Source: Zeugodacus cucurbitae
Lineage: Eukaryota > Arthropoda > Insecta > Diptera > Tephritidae
Direction of reading: 5' to 3'
NCBI RefSeq assembly: GCF_028554725.1
Contig: NC_071667.1
Coordinates: forward strand, 69,259,501-69,323,500
DNA length: 64,000 nucleotides
The first letter of the stretch is position 1; each line of letters starts with the position of its first letter. The translations under genes were made by a program, and so were the position numbers. A model generated the notes under the pieces. It was given only the letters and a program-made list of their open reading frames with translations. It did not search any database and was not told the origin of the DNA. Positions 22,541 through 35,935 of the stretch are shown here, in pieces.

Positions 22541-25299
22541 TTCTCAACTCGTACTGCATACCATGGAGCCCATAATCGAGTTTCAAAGCTATGCGAATTA
22601 TCACACGGAGCCAAAAATTCAAAACAAGTGACTCAGTGACGACTTCATTAGTAACTCAAAAATCACATAAAATATTTCACAATGATCCATCACAGATATT
22701 TGAGCCTCTGTTCTCTGTATAATACTGAAATGACGCTTTTCGAAAACAATATTTTTTACCTCTTCTATGTATCTTCATTAGTACTGGTTGATAAGGTAAG
22801 TTTTCTATAATCTTAAAACCCTCAGTATTGGATTCAAACCACTCAAAAAAATCCATTTTCCATAAAGTCCCTCTCCCTAAAATATTTTTTCAATATTTTT
22901 TAAATTATTAGGGAAACAATATATTCCAAAGACCAATCTTTCAAATAGTTTAAAATGCAGCGTTTCCCAGATAATTCATAACCTATAAAAAATATTAATT
23001 AAAATATCATAGAAATTTGTGAGTCTTTTGAATTTTGTAATTTTCAAGCTTAGCTTTGCATATATGGTATTTTAGAAGTACCCCAAACCCAAAATAAATA
23101 TAGATAAATAGTATTATAAACATTAAGAACCTCTGCCACAATCACCGAAATTTTATTTTATTAAAATTTGTGGGAGACAAAAGTGCCATTTTTATTGCTT
23201 TTTTATCTAATTTGTTACACCCTTTCATGCACACAAAATTTTTATGTTAAAACAATAAATTTTTACTGCCTCACAATAATATTATATATATTATCATTAT
23301 GTGTGAGAGACCACTCAACAATTTCAGATTTCAAAAAAAAAACACTGATTTACGAAGAAAATTAATTTCGAATGACCAAAGTAACGCAGTTACTTGCCAA
23401 CACTTCCGCTATAATTATGTTAATAAATAATTTTTCTTTCACACCACAAACGAAAGAAAGTAATAAAACGGAGCAAACGCACAGAAAATAATAATAATAA
23501 AAATTAAAACGAATATGATTTACGAGCGGCGCATGGCTGTGGCATACACGGAAATGTATGAAGAATGAGCGGAGACCATCATTTACCAAGCGCTATTCTT
23601 AAGCTTTCCAGCCCGTCCAATTATGCATCGTTAAGTGAAAAGAGTAACAAATTTGTGAGTGTTTGTGCACTCGCAGCGGCGGCAAAACATAAAACTCTTC
23701 CGCTGCGCTTTAGTTAGTTGGCCATAAAAGGGCACAACAACATGCAACAAGCTGCATGCAATCACAGAGCGGCGCGGCACAGCAGCAACATCAAAGCGTG
23801 TAAAACGCATGAACAACAAGCGAAATGCTGCTCATTAAAGGCAAAAGCAAATCGTCTCAAGTAAATGGATGCACGAAATTCGTGGTGATTTGTAGTTGAG
23901 TTGAAATTTTGTTAAGAGAAATGTGTAAGAAATGAAATTTATGTGGAAATAAAAATTGAAATAAACGCGTGATTAGTGCCAACACATATTATAAGAGTTT
24001 CATATATGTAAATACAATTTTTATTGCTTGCCATTTCAATTGTCAATTTCCAATTCAAACAATTTTTAATATTATCAGTTATCATAACGAGCGACAAGTA
24101 CAAATATGAGTTTTTATTATTGACGACTCTGCATTAAGTGCGTACACACAGTAAACAGCTTGTTAGCAATGCATAAAAATCGTAAAAATACGCTACACAT
24201 TTGAAATTTTAATTTTTTTTTTCCTTTTTTATTTGGCTTTCTTTAGAATTTCTTTCGCTTTGAGTGTGTGCACTTGCTCGAATGGCGAGCAAATTGCCCG
24301 TTTGTCATGAACATAAAAAGAATAGTTCAACAAAGTTCAAATTAATTTCCATGCCAAACAATGCATTTCAACACGCTTGTATGTGAGTAGCTTTGAATGA
24401 CGAATTGAGTAGCAAAACAAAGCAGCGAAGAATAGGCAAAAAATAATATAGAAAAACTAGCGATGAATGAATGTCTGCATTTATGTATGTATTCAAGTAA
24501 AAAATGTCATCTGCATAAGCTTAGCGCTTATTTAGTGCATACATTTGTAATTAGTGACACACTTATTGTGACATACTGTAGTACATATAGTATAAGCGGC
24601 GGCTGCTTTTTGTGGCTTTAGAAAGTAAGCGGCGACTACAAACAAATAAATAAAATGCGACTAATGAATGTACTTGTTAAATTGCGGCATTGTGTGCCAA
24701 TTGCAGGCAACAATAACAATAATTTATGCCTATTGGATACACTTATGAAACTACAAAGTGCACCTATGCGTATACGCAACATTTTTTATTTCTTATTTCA
24801 TTTTTGTTTTTAAATTTTTTATTATTATTTTGTGCCTTCAGCGGTTATTGCACTCATCTGCTGTTTCTGGAAATGTTTGTTTCTCATGCAGCGACACACA
24901 GCAGTTCACACGAGCGTTGTGTTGTGGCAGCATAAGTCACCCACCCTTATGGAATTTCTGTGATATTTTTAAAAAATGTTCCGTCAACACTGCAACATAT
25001 GACAGCAGATATAAATTACGACACAGTGGCAGGATATGAGGCATGTGCCGGTAAAAGCTGAGCATATGTACCATATATACATATAGAACAACAACAAATG
25101 TGAAATTATATTTGTGAGAAATGCCATGCAAGCGACCTCAAGATTTTGGAAATTTCCAAGGCAGCATACCACAAAAGCTTGGTGGAAACAAAAAATAATT
25201 GTAAATAAGCAAAGGAATGTGAAAAAAAACGCTACAACAACAGCTGTGCACATGTTTTGAATTCATTTCGGTACACAAACAAACATATAAGTTTATTAT
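22541..25299. other. Non-coding, no gene seen
   Basis: AT-rich unique sequence with ATATTATATATATTAT near 23278 and A-runs. A 14-base segment between acceptor-like and donor-like signals at 22782-22795 is too short to support. Confidence 0.55.
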
Positions 25300-25590
25300 A
25301 CAGTTGGGGAACATATTTCGATTACTAAATTTAATTTTGAGTATTTATTATATTTTTTCGTACTAAAATTGTTATTTTACATTATAAAAATTAAAAAAAA
25401 AAAAAACTTTTTTTAAATATAAAAAAAATTATGAAAAAATAAATAAAATTTCATACTTTGTGATTTATTTTTTTTTTTTAACTTTATATAATTTTTTTTA
25501 AATTTCTGTTATTGTGAAGAATTTGTATTATATATATTTTTATTGTTTAATGAAAAAATATATCTAATTATTTTCGGAATTTTTAATATA
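25300..25590. other. Extremely AT-rich block, left flank of the 1.1-kb repeat
   Basis: Long A-runs and T-runs with hardly any G or C; no coding potential. Confidence 0.8.
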
Positions 25591-25595
25591 CTTTT

Positions 25596-26720
25596 TTATA
25601 CTCTCGCAACAAATGTTGCTAAAGAGAGTATTATAGTTTTGTTCACATAACGGTTGTTTGTAACACCCAAAACTAAACGAGTTAGATATAGGGTTATATA
25701 TATCAAAGTGATCAGGGTGAAGAGTGGAGTTCAAATCCGAATGTCTGTCTGTCCGTCCGTCCGTCTGTGCAAGCTGAGCAAAAATCGGACCACTGCCACG
25801 CCCACAAAATGGCGAAACCCGAAAACACATAAAGTGCCATAACTAAGCCATAAATAAAGCTATGGAAATAAAATTTGGTATGAAGGATCGCACTATAAAG
25901 GGGCATATTTGGATGTAACTTTTTTGGGGAAGTGGGCGTGGCTCCGCCCCCTACTAAGTTTTTTGTAGATATCTCGCAAACCAATAGAGCTATATAAACC
26001 AAACTTTCGTCAGTCGTTTTTTTAGCCACTTCTTAGTACAGTCCAAAAATGAAAGAAATCGGATCATAACCACGCCCACCTCCCATACAAAGGTTAAGTT
26101 GAAAATTACTAAAAGTGGGTTAACTCACTAACGAAAAACGTCAGAGACACTAAATTTCACAGAAGAAATGGCAGATGAAAGCTGCACTCATATTTTTTTA
26201 CAAAATGGAAAATGGGCGTGGCGTCGCCCACTTATGGGTCAAAAACCATATCTCAGGAACTACTCGACCGATTTCAATGAAATTTGGTTTGTAATAGTTT
26301 CCTTACATCCCAATGATATGTTGTGAAAATAGGCCAAATCGCTTCACAACCACGCCTACTTCCTATATACCAGAACTTTGAAGACAATCTGAATCGTTTA
26401 CTTTACAATATATAAAGTAAGTACAAGTGAAGATATCGATGCAGAACTTTGCACAAATACTATGTTAATAGTGTGGCAGCCCCATTCTAAAAATCGCCGA
26501 AATCGGACCATAGGTTTTTAAGGCCCCATATATCGAACACGAGGACCACGGTGCGTCTAACCTAATATTATGGTTTCCAACTTTCAATGGACTTTATACA
26601 ATATATATGACGAATATGTGGGTCAAATTGTGTATTATATAATATAAATAAAGTTATATATATAAATTGCGAGAGTATAAAATGTTCGGTTACACCCGAA
26701 CTTAGCCCTTCCTTACTTGT
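25596..26720 (+). mobile_element. Tephritid-type 1.1-kb interspersed repeat with hairpin ends
   Basis: The left end begins ATACTCTCGCAAC (25598-25610), the right end has TTGCGAGAGTAT (26667-26678), giving a 12-bp inverted match, followed by a GTTCGG/CCGAAC hairpin and CTTAGCCCTTCCTTACTTG. The left end folds on itself: ATACTCTC / GAGAGTAT with an inner GCAAC / GTTGC stem. Inside are a TCTG/TCCG microsatellite (25741-25768) and several blocks built around GGGCGTGGC or CCACGCCCAC. Its composition differs sharply from the AT-rich flanks. I recognise the consensus as common in tephritid introns, but I cannot assign a transposon class. Confidence 0.65.
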
Positions 26721-27600
26721 TATTTATTTATTTATTTTTTAATAAAAGTATATATTTTTTAGTGTTAATGAAATTAATAATAATATTTAATTGTTATTTA
26801 TTTCATAAAAAAGTATATATATATTTTTGTGGATTTTTGATAAAATCTGATCTATTCTGATAATTTTTTATCTTTTAATAAAAATTAATTATTAAATTTA
26901 TAATTGAAATCTTGTATTTAATTTCTAATTGTTTTTTTTTTTTATAAAAATATATTTAACAATTAGTATCTGTATTTATACTATTTTCCACTTTTTTATT
27001 TGTTTTAAGCATTTTTTAAGAAAATTATATATTTTTAAAATTATAATATAATAATTAATAATTTATGAATTCTTACTTTATAAAAAAAAATTATATTTTG
27101 ATGTGAATTTTTTTTTATTTTTTAGTGAAAAATGAAATAATAAATGTATAACAGAAATATTGGGAATGATTTTTTACTGTTAGTTTATTAATTAATTTTG
27201 AAATTTTTTAATTATTTATATAATAATTAGTTTCGGTATTTACACTTTAGTTTTAATTAAAATTTTTTTACCCTTTAATTTGTTTAATGTTTTTATTAAG
27301 AAATTCGATAAAAATAATTAATAACTTTTAATTATTTTTTATAAAAAAAGAAATATATTTTTTTATAAATATATATATTTTTTAAAAATATATATATATT
27401 TTTTTTTGATTTTTAATAATTTATATTGCAATTTTATTCATTTTTTATAATTTTGATTTATTTTACATATTTTTTAATTTGTAATATTTTTTAAGCTCAA
27501 TTATTTAATTTTCTAAAAAATCTCATATTTAAAAATATTTAAATATTTTTAATAATTTTGCATTTATTTTATTTTTATTCACTACAATAAGAAATAATCC
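26721..27600. other. Extremely AT-rich block, about 0.9 kb
   Basis: Almost pure A/T with many TATATA and T-runs of 8-10. It continues the block left of 25590, so the GC-richer repeat was probably inserted into one long AT-rich stretch. A scaffold-attachment role is conceivable but untested. Confidence 0.8.
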
Positions 27601-30600
27601 ACATATGTTTATTTAAAGTAATTTGTTAATGCCGCCACACTGCGACAAACTCGACTGCATAGCTAACAAGCAGAAAGTATGCGTCTGCAATAAATTCACA
27701 CAACAGTTCGATGTCAGATGAAGGGGTAATCCCGTTCACGCGCCAGCTTGCGCATATACAACAACAAAAACACATGTTTTGTTAAATAAATGCACGCGCC
27801 CCATGCAATTGCAACTATGTATATACATATGTGTATATATGTATCTTGCAGCCATGTATATACATTACTCGAAAAAGCATGTTGCAGCAACATGTTGTTG
27901 ATTTACAACAGCAGCGCAGCCACGCTTGTGACTGCATGTATATGTAAGTGTGTGTGGTTGTATTTTTATACGCACACACACATGCATTGTAGCATACTTT
28001 GATGCTCGTGCTTATGTAAACTTATGGGGCCAGATTTTTGTTTGGCACTTTCATAATTCTCACCCAAATCCAAGCGAGACGCAGACTAATTTTGTTGGCT
28101 GCGAGCCGTTTGGCGGCAGCCTGCGGTGCATCTAACCAACTATGTGGATCACTGGGGTGCCGGTTCTCCAATTATTTCATTTTATTTTATTTAATTTCAA
28201 TTTTTGTTGCTAACTGCAGCAGGCAGTTTTTCTCAATCAGCATCTAATTGCGGCCCAGTTGGTTCGTGTTAAACGCTTTGAACGGCGGAAAAAAAACAAA
28301 CGAGGAAATTCGAAAATGCAAAGGTGCAACTAGCGCGTGCAGTTTATTTTCGGAAATATATGAGGCTGGCCACTCCCGCCTCGACTCTACCTTTCGCCGT
28401 GCGTTTGTGCCTTCATAATCATTAACTACTACAACTCTTTGAATTTATTTTATGTTGTTTTTTTGTTTTTATTTTAATGATTTTTGTGTGAAAAATGATA
28501 TTTTCATGCATCGCACGAAATTGTTGCAACAAATCTTTGTTTGTTTGTTTGCTTCTGTTGCTCAGTTGCGCTGTTGTAATTATCGTTTGCTTGCATTTGA
28601 CCCGCATTTGCTCATTCAAAACTGTCTAATGACTCTTTTACGTGCCTCACAAATTAGTTTTAATTTAAGTTTATTTCAATTTACCCGTTCGTTGTGTGGC
28701 AACTCGTCGAGAAGACGCTTGTTGCAGCATCTATAACAACTACTGCACTGCTTCTTGTATGGCAAACTGTCAGCGGCCACGTCGGACGTCAATTTTCATT
28801 AGTTAGAGGAAATCATTGGAAATTTATATTTTATAATCAATAATTTGTTGGGCCTCTACATGCTTTTCCATGTGAAAATATAAATAAATAAAAGCTGCAG
28901 GGAGTTGAAATTTATGAACGGTAATTGTTGAAAATGCGCTATTTAAGGGAATTTATGTATATGTAATAAATTACGAGGGGGTAAGGTAAATTGTTCAGAT
29001 TTTTATTTAATAGAGAGCAGCGATTGTTGACCTAGAAGGCTTTTCAATTTATAATTTTTATTTAACTTCTGTTGGTTACTTAAATCTGATTGAGAACACG
29101 ATCGCTATATCTGAGATTTCTTCTTTGTTTGAAGAGATCAGCCTATATTTCTCTCTTCTATTCCTTTATGGTATAATGTCAAAATCCTTTTAAATCAACA
29201 AATTTTTAAAAAAAGTCTAAAACGTTCGACTTGTTTATCGTTCATTGTTGTTCGCTCATTTCAGTTTACGAATTTGGCCGATTTTTTTCACTGAAATTAC
29301 TTTCAGATAACTTTGCCAGAAAGTATTTATAATTATTTGCGACAGGTTTGGAATTGTTCTTATAAATATTACTGGATAAATTTCAGAACATTTTTCTACA
29401 TATATTATTGGAAGCAAGATTTATCCAAATTTAATTGTTTTCTAATTTTATAACATTTTATTTTTCTTCATAATACTCGAAACTAGTTACTAAGTATTGA
29501 GTTAATGCAGAGTATTTGTGTTCAAGTTTTTGGAAACGATCTTAAGGGGTTATCCATATATGTTGAAGTCGGTAAAAAAAATCGAAATTTTTTTATTCTT
29601 TTATCTTAAAGTATACGTTTTTAAGAATTTAATCTAACATTTTTATAGAGATTTAGGCAGTAGAAGCGAAGTTATAGCGTTTTGCATCTTACATCGCTAC
29701 CTTGGCAAAAATGTACTTGAAACTTTAAACGTGATTATCTCGAAATCATGTTTTTCCGAAAACGTCGTTGCGGTGACTTAGATTGCCGAAAGAGTTGTCA
29801 ACCGATTTCAATTTTTTTTTTTTTCAAATTGTTCGAAATTTATTTGTCGAGTCCTTCAACGTTTTCATTTTTTCGTTTAAATTTTCATACCAATATTATA
29901 AATCTTCAATACATTTCATCAGATGAAAAAGTAGCCTTTTTCAGAAAATCGTCCCCATTTGCAGAAATTGTTTTTTCTCATTTCAATTAATCGTTCAAAG
30001 ACACCACAAGTCCCAATACATTTCGTTAGTATTTATTTTAGTTTTATTCTTTCAATTTAGCTGATGGATTGGTATCGTAATCACGCCAAGCCTCTTTGAA
30101 AAAAAAAAACGCGTTGACAGCAACAAAAAACCAAAAATTTTCCCATTTTCTCGCACCTCAACATATATGTATAAACCCTTACATGCCGAAGGATGACGTT
30201 AAAGCTAAAGTTCCCACGACATTTGGGTTACGTAACAGGAACGGACCAGAATCTTTTTCCGGTTTAAGACTGTCAACTCGACAGCATTACTCAAAATTAT
30301 TTGGAGAATGATTCTTCTACTACAACAACAATAACGAAACCATATTTCGGTTTTTGCTTCTTGTTTTCAAATATTTTTGAAAATTCTATTTGAAATTTTT
30401 TTTTTGTTCCATTTGTTCCAAGTTGTTTTGATAATTCCATTAATAAATAATAATGCCGAAATTCAGCATTGCTTGAGATTCAAACGCATTTTTCTACAAA
30501 TTTAATTTTGTTACATAATTTTCAGTTATTGCAATTATCTCTCCAAATTTATTGCATTCACCCAATTTTAAGCACTAATTAATATTTCAATTACGGTACA

Positions 30601-32344
30601 TTGCACTTTGCGCACATTTAGTAGTCATTTCAATATTATTGCTGCGTGAGCTTTTTGTTTACCATAAAATATAAATATATGAACAGTCCATTGTTGGTGG
30701 GAACAATTTGGAAAGTGTGTCAAGTAGATGCCACAAACAATTTTAAATTCATTGTAGCAACAACCAACAAACACCAAAGCAAACAGCAAGTATGCGTTAT
30801 TATAATCAAAGTAATTAATTACTGCACCATATGTGAACCGCATAATTAAATGGCACTCGATAGTGAAAACATATTAAATGCCAAACTGAAATGCACACAA
30901 AGGCGCTGATTTCGAGTATGATAATTGAATTATTTTACACAAACAACAAAGTGTACTACATAAATCAGGGAATCGGTGTATGGGCGAGGGAAATAAACGG
31001 CTAGCTGACTGACTGAACTGCAATGAAGCGACTAAACGATCGACGATTAATGGCACACATAAAATTGTTGTTGTAATTTAATGCAAAATGTAATGAGCGA
31101 CAGCGTGTTTCGGAAAATCAACGATGTTTTGTGGGCAGAGAAAGCGGAAATCAAATTAAAATTCAATTGCAAATGCGAACAATACATACATACATGCAAA
31201 GCGGTGTGTGTGTGTGTGAAAACCTTTCGGCAATATTTCGGGTTTACCTATGAAAAGGTATTCGATTATTTGGGAAACAAACGCACAAATAAACATACAT
31301 ATGAGTTGCAACTAGAATGAATGCCCCCTACTCAACCCCACTGTCACATTCGCTTTGATTTTGATTCTATTGCATTTGACAATTATGCGCCTATTGTTGC
31401 AAATCAACCACAGTTACATACAAAAATACACATACAGACATACATGAGTGTTAAAGAGCGAATGCACTTCTCTCAATGGGCGCGGAAAGCAAACTCAAGC
31501 ACCGGATGGATGGTTGGTGCTCATGTTGGTTGCCGGTGAAAATGAATTTGTGCCTAAATAACTGATTGCATGAGTGATTGACTGAATGAGTGTATAATTG
31601 CACAAAAGCCGTGTGCAACAATAAAGGTAAAAAAGAAAACAAAAGCAACAAAAAAGAAAATCATAGCATTGCCAAGCAGCTGAGAGAGGGTCGTGGACCA
31701 ACCCTCAAACTCATTTCAATTTCTTTTTTCTATATTTGATTTTTTTACCTGGTTAAAGGCGTTGCAGCCGCGCAATTGTCATGCAAATATTTGTGGAAAT
31801 GGCATTGCAGGCGAAAGCATATGGGTGAGTCTGTTTATGCATATATAAAAATCTAAACAAATCTCACGTGTGTGTGTGTATCTTTAAGCTTAGCATCGCC
31901 TATCTTCATTTGCACAGTTGTAGTATGGCAACCTTCTGATAACTGTGTGTCCCTAATTCTCATGCTGTTTGCTGTTGTTGTTGGCTGCAGTTCACACAGA
32001 ACTGGCAGGATTTGCAGCAACCCTCCTGCCTTGCTGCGTTTCTTTCTTTTTACCTTTCCATCCTGCCGTCAGCAGCTCGTTTTTCAACTATTTTTCTAAA
32101 CATTGTGTGGCGGGTTAACAGCGTTCTAATTGTGTGACAAACGTGCCACTTCTAATCTGAAAGCGCCATGTGGCCTATTTTTTCATAAACGGCTGCGGCA
32201 ATGCCAAGCGCGTTTAGCATGCAGTTTAGTTGATTTTTTTTGCTCTGATGTGCTGTTTTTATATATACATACATAGACATACACCTATTTATATTTGTAT
32301 TATATCTATTTGTATGCGGCTGCATGCCTCATTAATGCTGTGTG
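27601..32344. other. Non-coding; possible old repeat at 29.55-30.0 kb
   Basis: Contains a 17-base inverted CATGTTGC-A-GCAACATG (27878-27894) and GT/CA runs near 31207. Around 29550-30000, phrases such as GATTATCTCGAAATCATG and GAAGTTATAGCGTTTTGC look like a decayed dispersed repeat, but I could not find its ends or a second copy here. Confidence 0.45.
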
Positions 32345-32640
32345 TTAAGGCTTTTTGAAAATTAAATAGAAATATTGAATTGAAATTATAATTATTTTAA
32401 TAAAAATGAAATTTGTAATTTTATTTATTTAAAATTAAAAAAAAATTAAATTAACTTTTGTAAATTTTTATTTAATTTAATATTAATTTTTTACTAAAAA
32501 AATTACTTTTTATATTATAATTAATAATTTTTTTTGTAAAATATATTTTTAAAAATTTCTTTATTTAATATAATTATAATTTAATATATTTTTATTTTAA
32601 ATATAATTTTATTTCGTAAAGTATGAACGCAAAAATACTA
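32345..32640. other. Extremely AT-rich block
   Basis: About 300 bp of mixed A/T with very few G or C; no ORF or repeat unit recognised. Confidence 0.75.
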
Positions 32641-32978
32641 GCCAAAGCCTTTAAATGACAACATATGCTTGTATATGTTATCTTATATTATATATTCATA
32701 TCTATATTATTGTTATATATAGTTTAGTAATTGTGTCTAGCCTTCGCTCGTAATCGATATTTACTTTTATATAGCACACAATCTAAGACAAATAATTGAT
32801 ATATGTATGTATGCATTTCTTAATATAGCCCGTAGAGAAAATGGCCATAGTGAAAGATGTGAGTAGTTCAAAACTAGTTACAATTTAACCAATTGGGGGT
32901 TGCTTTTTTAAAAATAGCTCTATGGCAAAATTTGTATAGAAAATGGTCTTAAAAAGTCATATTTAATGAAAAAGCATA

Positions 32979-33109
32979 CGTGGTGTGTTCAAAAAATAAC
33001 GGTAATTTTTAAATTTTTTGACAATTGGAAACAAAATTTGACAATTGAACTCTCGAAACTCGTGAAATTTTAAACTAAAAAATTCCCGTTATTTTTTTAA
33101 CACACCACT
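32979..33109. mobile_element. 131-bp mariner-type MITE
   Basis: TA duplications at 32977-32978 and 33110-33111 flank inverted ends of about 35 bp: left CGTGGTGTGTTCAAAAAATA, right complement of AGTGGTGTGTTAAAAAAATA, both continuing into ACGG. GTGTGTTCAAAAAATAACGG-type ends are those of mariner relatives. No coding capacity. Confidence 0.75.
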
Positions 33110-33111
33110 TA

Positions 33112-35611
33112 CTTACGTAGTTAAGGGTTCTGGTAACAAAAATTAAAGAAAATATATATATTTTTAAAGTCCATTATATTCCATCAGCAGTATTTAGTTT
33201 TAATCACCTAAGTTAGAATCTTTAAAGTCTTTCACATTTCTTAATAAAAGTCGGCTTTACACAACAAGAATGATAAAAAACGGAAAATAATGCTTAGAAG
33301 ACAAGTTCCAAAGTCATCACAACCCATCCGATAATAAAAGCTTTTCTCACAGCTCATATACACATACAAATTACATATACTACCTATGTAAACGGCTATT
33401 GACCCAATTTGGTAGCGCTTTAACATGCATTCCGCATGTGTGAGCAAAGTGCAAGGCATAGTTGAGATTGCAACCATATCATATATATAAACATACATAC
33501 ACATACACATTCCTTACATAAATGCATACAAAATGGAGCTTCTGCATACATTTATTAAAGCAACATTAAACATTATCACTAGCATCTATGTGTAACGCTT
33601 ATCAATTGTGTGCCGCTTTCAAGCAACAGCGCCAAAGGGGCAGCTGTGAAAAGTATTTCAGCAAGTGCAATAGAATTTTATTGGGACTAAGAAAAATGCT
33701 ACACATTTAGCAGTTGGCAATAACACACACACATTTATACAAATGTATATATATAACCATTTTGAAAGTGTTTATTGCCTTGCCACACGATTTTACTGCA
33801 ATGCAATTTGCACTTAGTTTTGCTACGTTTTTTTTAGATTTTTTTTTATTAGAAGCAAAGCAGCTGGGACTAAAGCCTCAACACCGCAATTGCAGTAACT
33901 CAAAACTATTAAATATTCAGTTGTGGAAGTGCTAAGGCAGTGTCGGCAACATACATACATACATACAACATTTTAATATGGCTTTTGAAAATATAGCACT
34001 GCTCGCATGCGCAGTTAAATCTGTAAATCATCCGTCACAAAACCAAAAATTTACAACTACCATTATGGTTGGCCACAACCACATGCCGGTAATTGCTAGC
34101 TACAGCCGTAGACACATTGCATATTATATGTGGCACATAACCTTTTTGTAGCTTATATGTATGTATGTGCAACATGCGGAGTTTTGGCTTGGTGGCTGCA
34201 CTAGTGAGTGCTATTTCTGTGCTTTTGGCATATATATATTTTTAATTTTTTTTCTAATTTTAAAAATATATTTATACTCAAGCATATGTAAGACAGTTAT
34301 ATAACACATAGTCACGTAAAAGAGTTGAAGCATTTTCAATTTTTCGTTTGCCACTTTCAGCGCTGCCAACATATAATTCACAGTCTACAAAAGCATACAT
34401 ATTACATGTGAATCTAGCAGTGAAGCGGTGATACCTAGCCTTTTTTATTTTTATTTTTTGTGTATTTTACGTTTCGCTAGTTGCTCTTTTGCCACCCAGC
34501 ATGTGCTCTCTCACATTTTGCATGCTTCTTTATAGACTTTTTGTTTAATTTTGCTTTTTAGTTATTTTTCCTGCTGCCAACTGCCACTTTGTCAGTCGCT
34601 TTCGAGTTTAATGTCAGCGCAGTAATTACATTTTTTTCAACTACTATGTGAGTATATATACATGGATACCCGTATCTCCGTGTAGCACTGTACGCTTGAC
34701 TTGAAATAGTGACCCGCATAAGTTGAACGCTATTAATTTTCCAGCGCTTGAGACACGCTCAGGCTGTCGCGCGCTTCGCCTCCTCCACATCCCACTTGAC
34801 GCACGACATTTTGCACATTTTTTCCATTTCCATTGAAATGCCATTTTAGCAAATTGCAAATGCCGAGAGTACGACGGCCAAAATAACTGACTTTGAATTC
34901 GTGCCAGTTCAAGTTGGTTGATGATCAGTTGCATCGGCATGTCTGCGCTGTATTTGCTCTTGTGCATTCTAAGCTAGTTTTAATTTCGTCCATACGCTGA
35001 CATTCGAAATAATTTTTTTTTTTGTTGGAGGTTAGGTTCGAATGATTTTTTGTTGTTTTAAGTTTTTTTCAGTTTTTTTCAAATTCAATAATTTTGCAAT
35101 CTTCCACGCCAATCACGCGTTTCGTTGGCACTTTTAATCGTGGTCTTTCTTTCATTTGCAGATATTATCTTTCACAGCCATGACTTTGTTGTTGTTTTTT
35201 TTTCATTTTTTTTTGTTGTTGTTGCTTTACATATGATACATATAAAGCGATTGATTTTTATATTCATTTCTAACATTTCCGTCTTAGAGGCTTACAAGTG
35301 CTAAACTTAATGTCATTCCAACAATAAAAACAACATTTGCAATCCGCTTATATGACTGAAGTTGCGCGCCACATTTCGCACTTTTTAATGCCAGCGATAT
35401 TGGCGGCATTGCTTAAATCACTTACTTAGTGAGTTCTGGCATAAATTGAGCGCATGATGCTCGGATTACCATCCGCATTTAAGTGGTATTTTAGACTTAC
35501 CGCGACTTCAATGCAAAAAAACATATTTCAAGGAACTTTTATGCAATAATAAAGGCAATTTTACTATACAGGGTTGCCATATAATTTTAAAATTATTTTT
35601 TAAATTTTTAT
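33112..35611. other. Non-coding, no gene seen
   Basis: AT-rich with TTGTTGTTGTTGC (about 35212-35226) and T-runs. Open frames on either strand lack exon signals. Confidence 0.55.
33949..33966. repeat. (ACAT)n microsatellite
   Basis: Four and a half perfect ACAT units. Confidence 0.9.
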
Positions 35612-35613
35612 TA

Positions 35614-35934
35614 TTAGATGTATAACTTTGCTTCCGCCGTTTTTTTCTAAATTTAAGTTTTTTTTTCACTTAGGACAGCCTCATCGTACGTATCCGAAAG
35701 CATTCGATAAGCTTCAGCCGCACTTTTCTTGGAATTAAAAAAGAAAAGCAAAATTCCCAGCAAATTTTGGCTCAAAAAGTGACATTTTCAGTTGAGAATA
35801 AGTTTGGGATACAAACAGATCTCTACAAATATTTTGTTGGGTTAATGTTGACACAAATGTCCAAGATCGATATAAAAAAAAAATCGATTTAATCGAACAG
35901 TGCTTGACCCTAGAGACATCTATTGGAAAACGGA
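35614..35934 (-). mobile_element. Mariner deletion derivative retaining transposase N terminus
   Basis: The low-coordinate end is TTAGATGTATAACTTTGCTT after TA (35612-35613); this is the element's 3' end. On the minus strand, about 35674-35790 reads LLGILLFFFNS then KKSAAEAYRMLSDTYDEAV, which resembles the first helices of mariner transposases. The frame then jumps to the 3' tip, so the rest of the transposase is deleted. The 5' end (about 35934) lost its last 20 or so bases relative to the copy at 2008. Not functional. Confidence 0.7.
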
Positions 35935-35935
35935 A

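Noticed and set aside
22782..22795. 14-base micro-exon between CTTCATTAG and GTAAGT
   Set aside because: Both signals are acceptable, but the exon is too short to judge, and no partner exon or frame is known.
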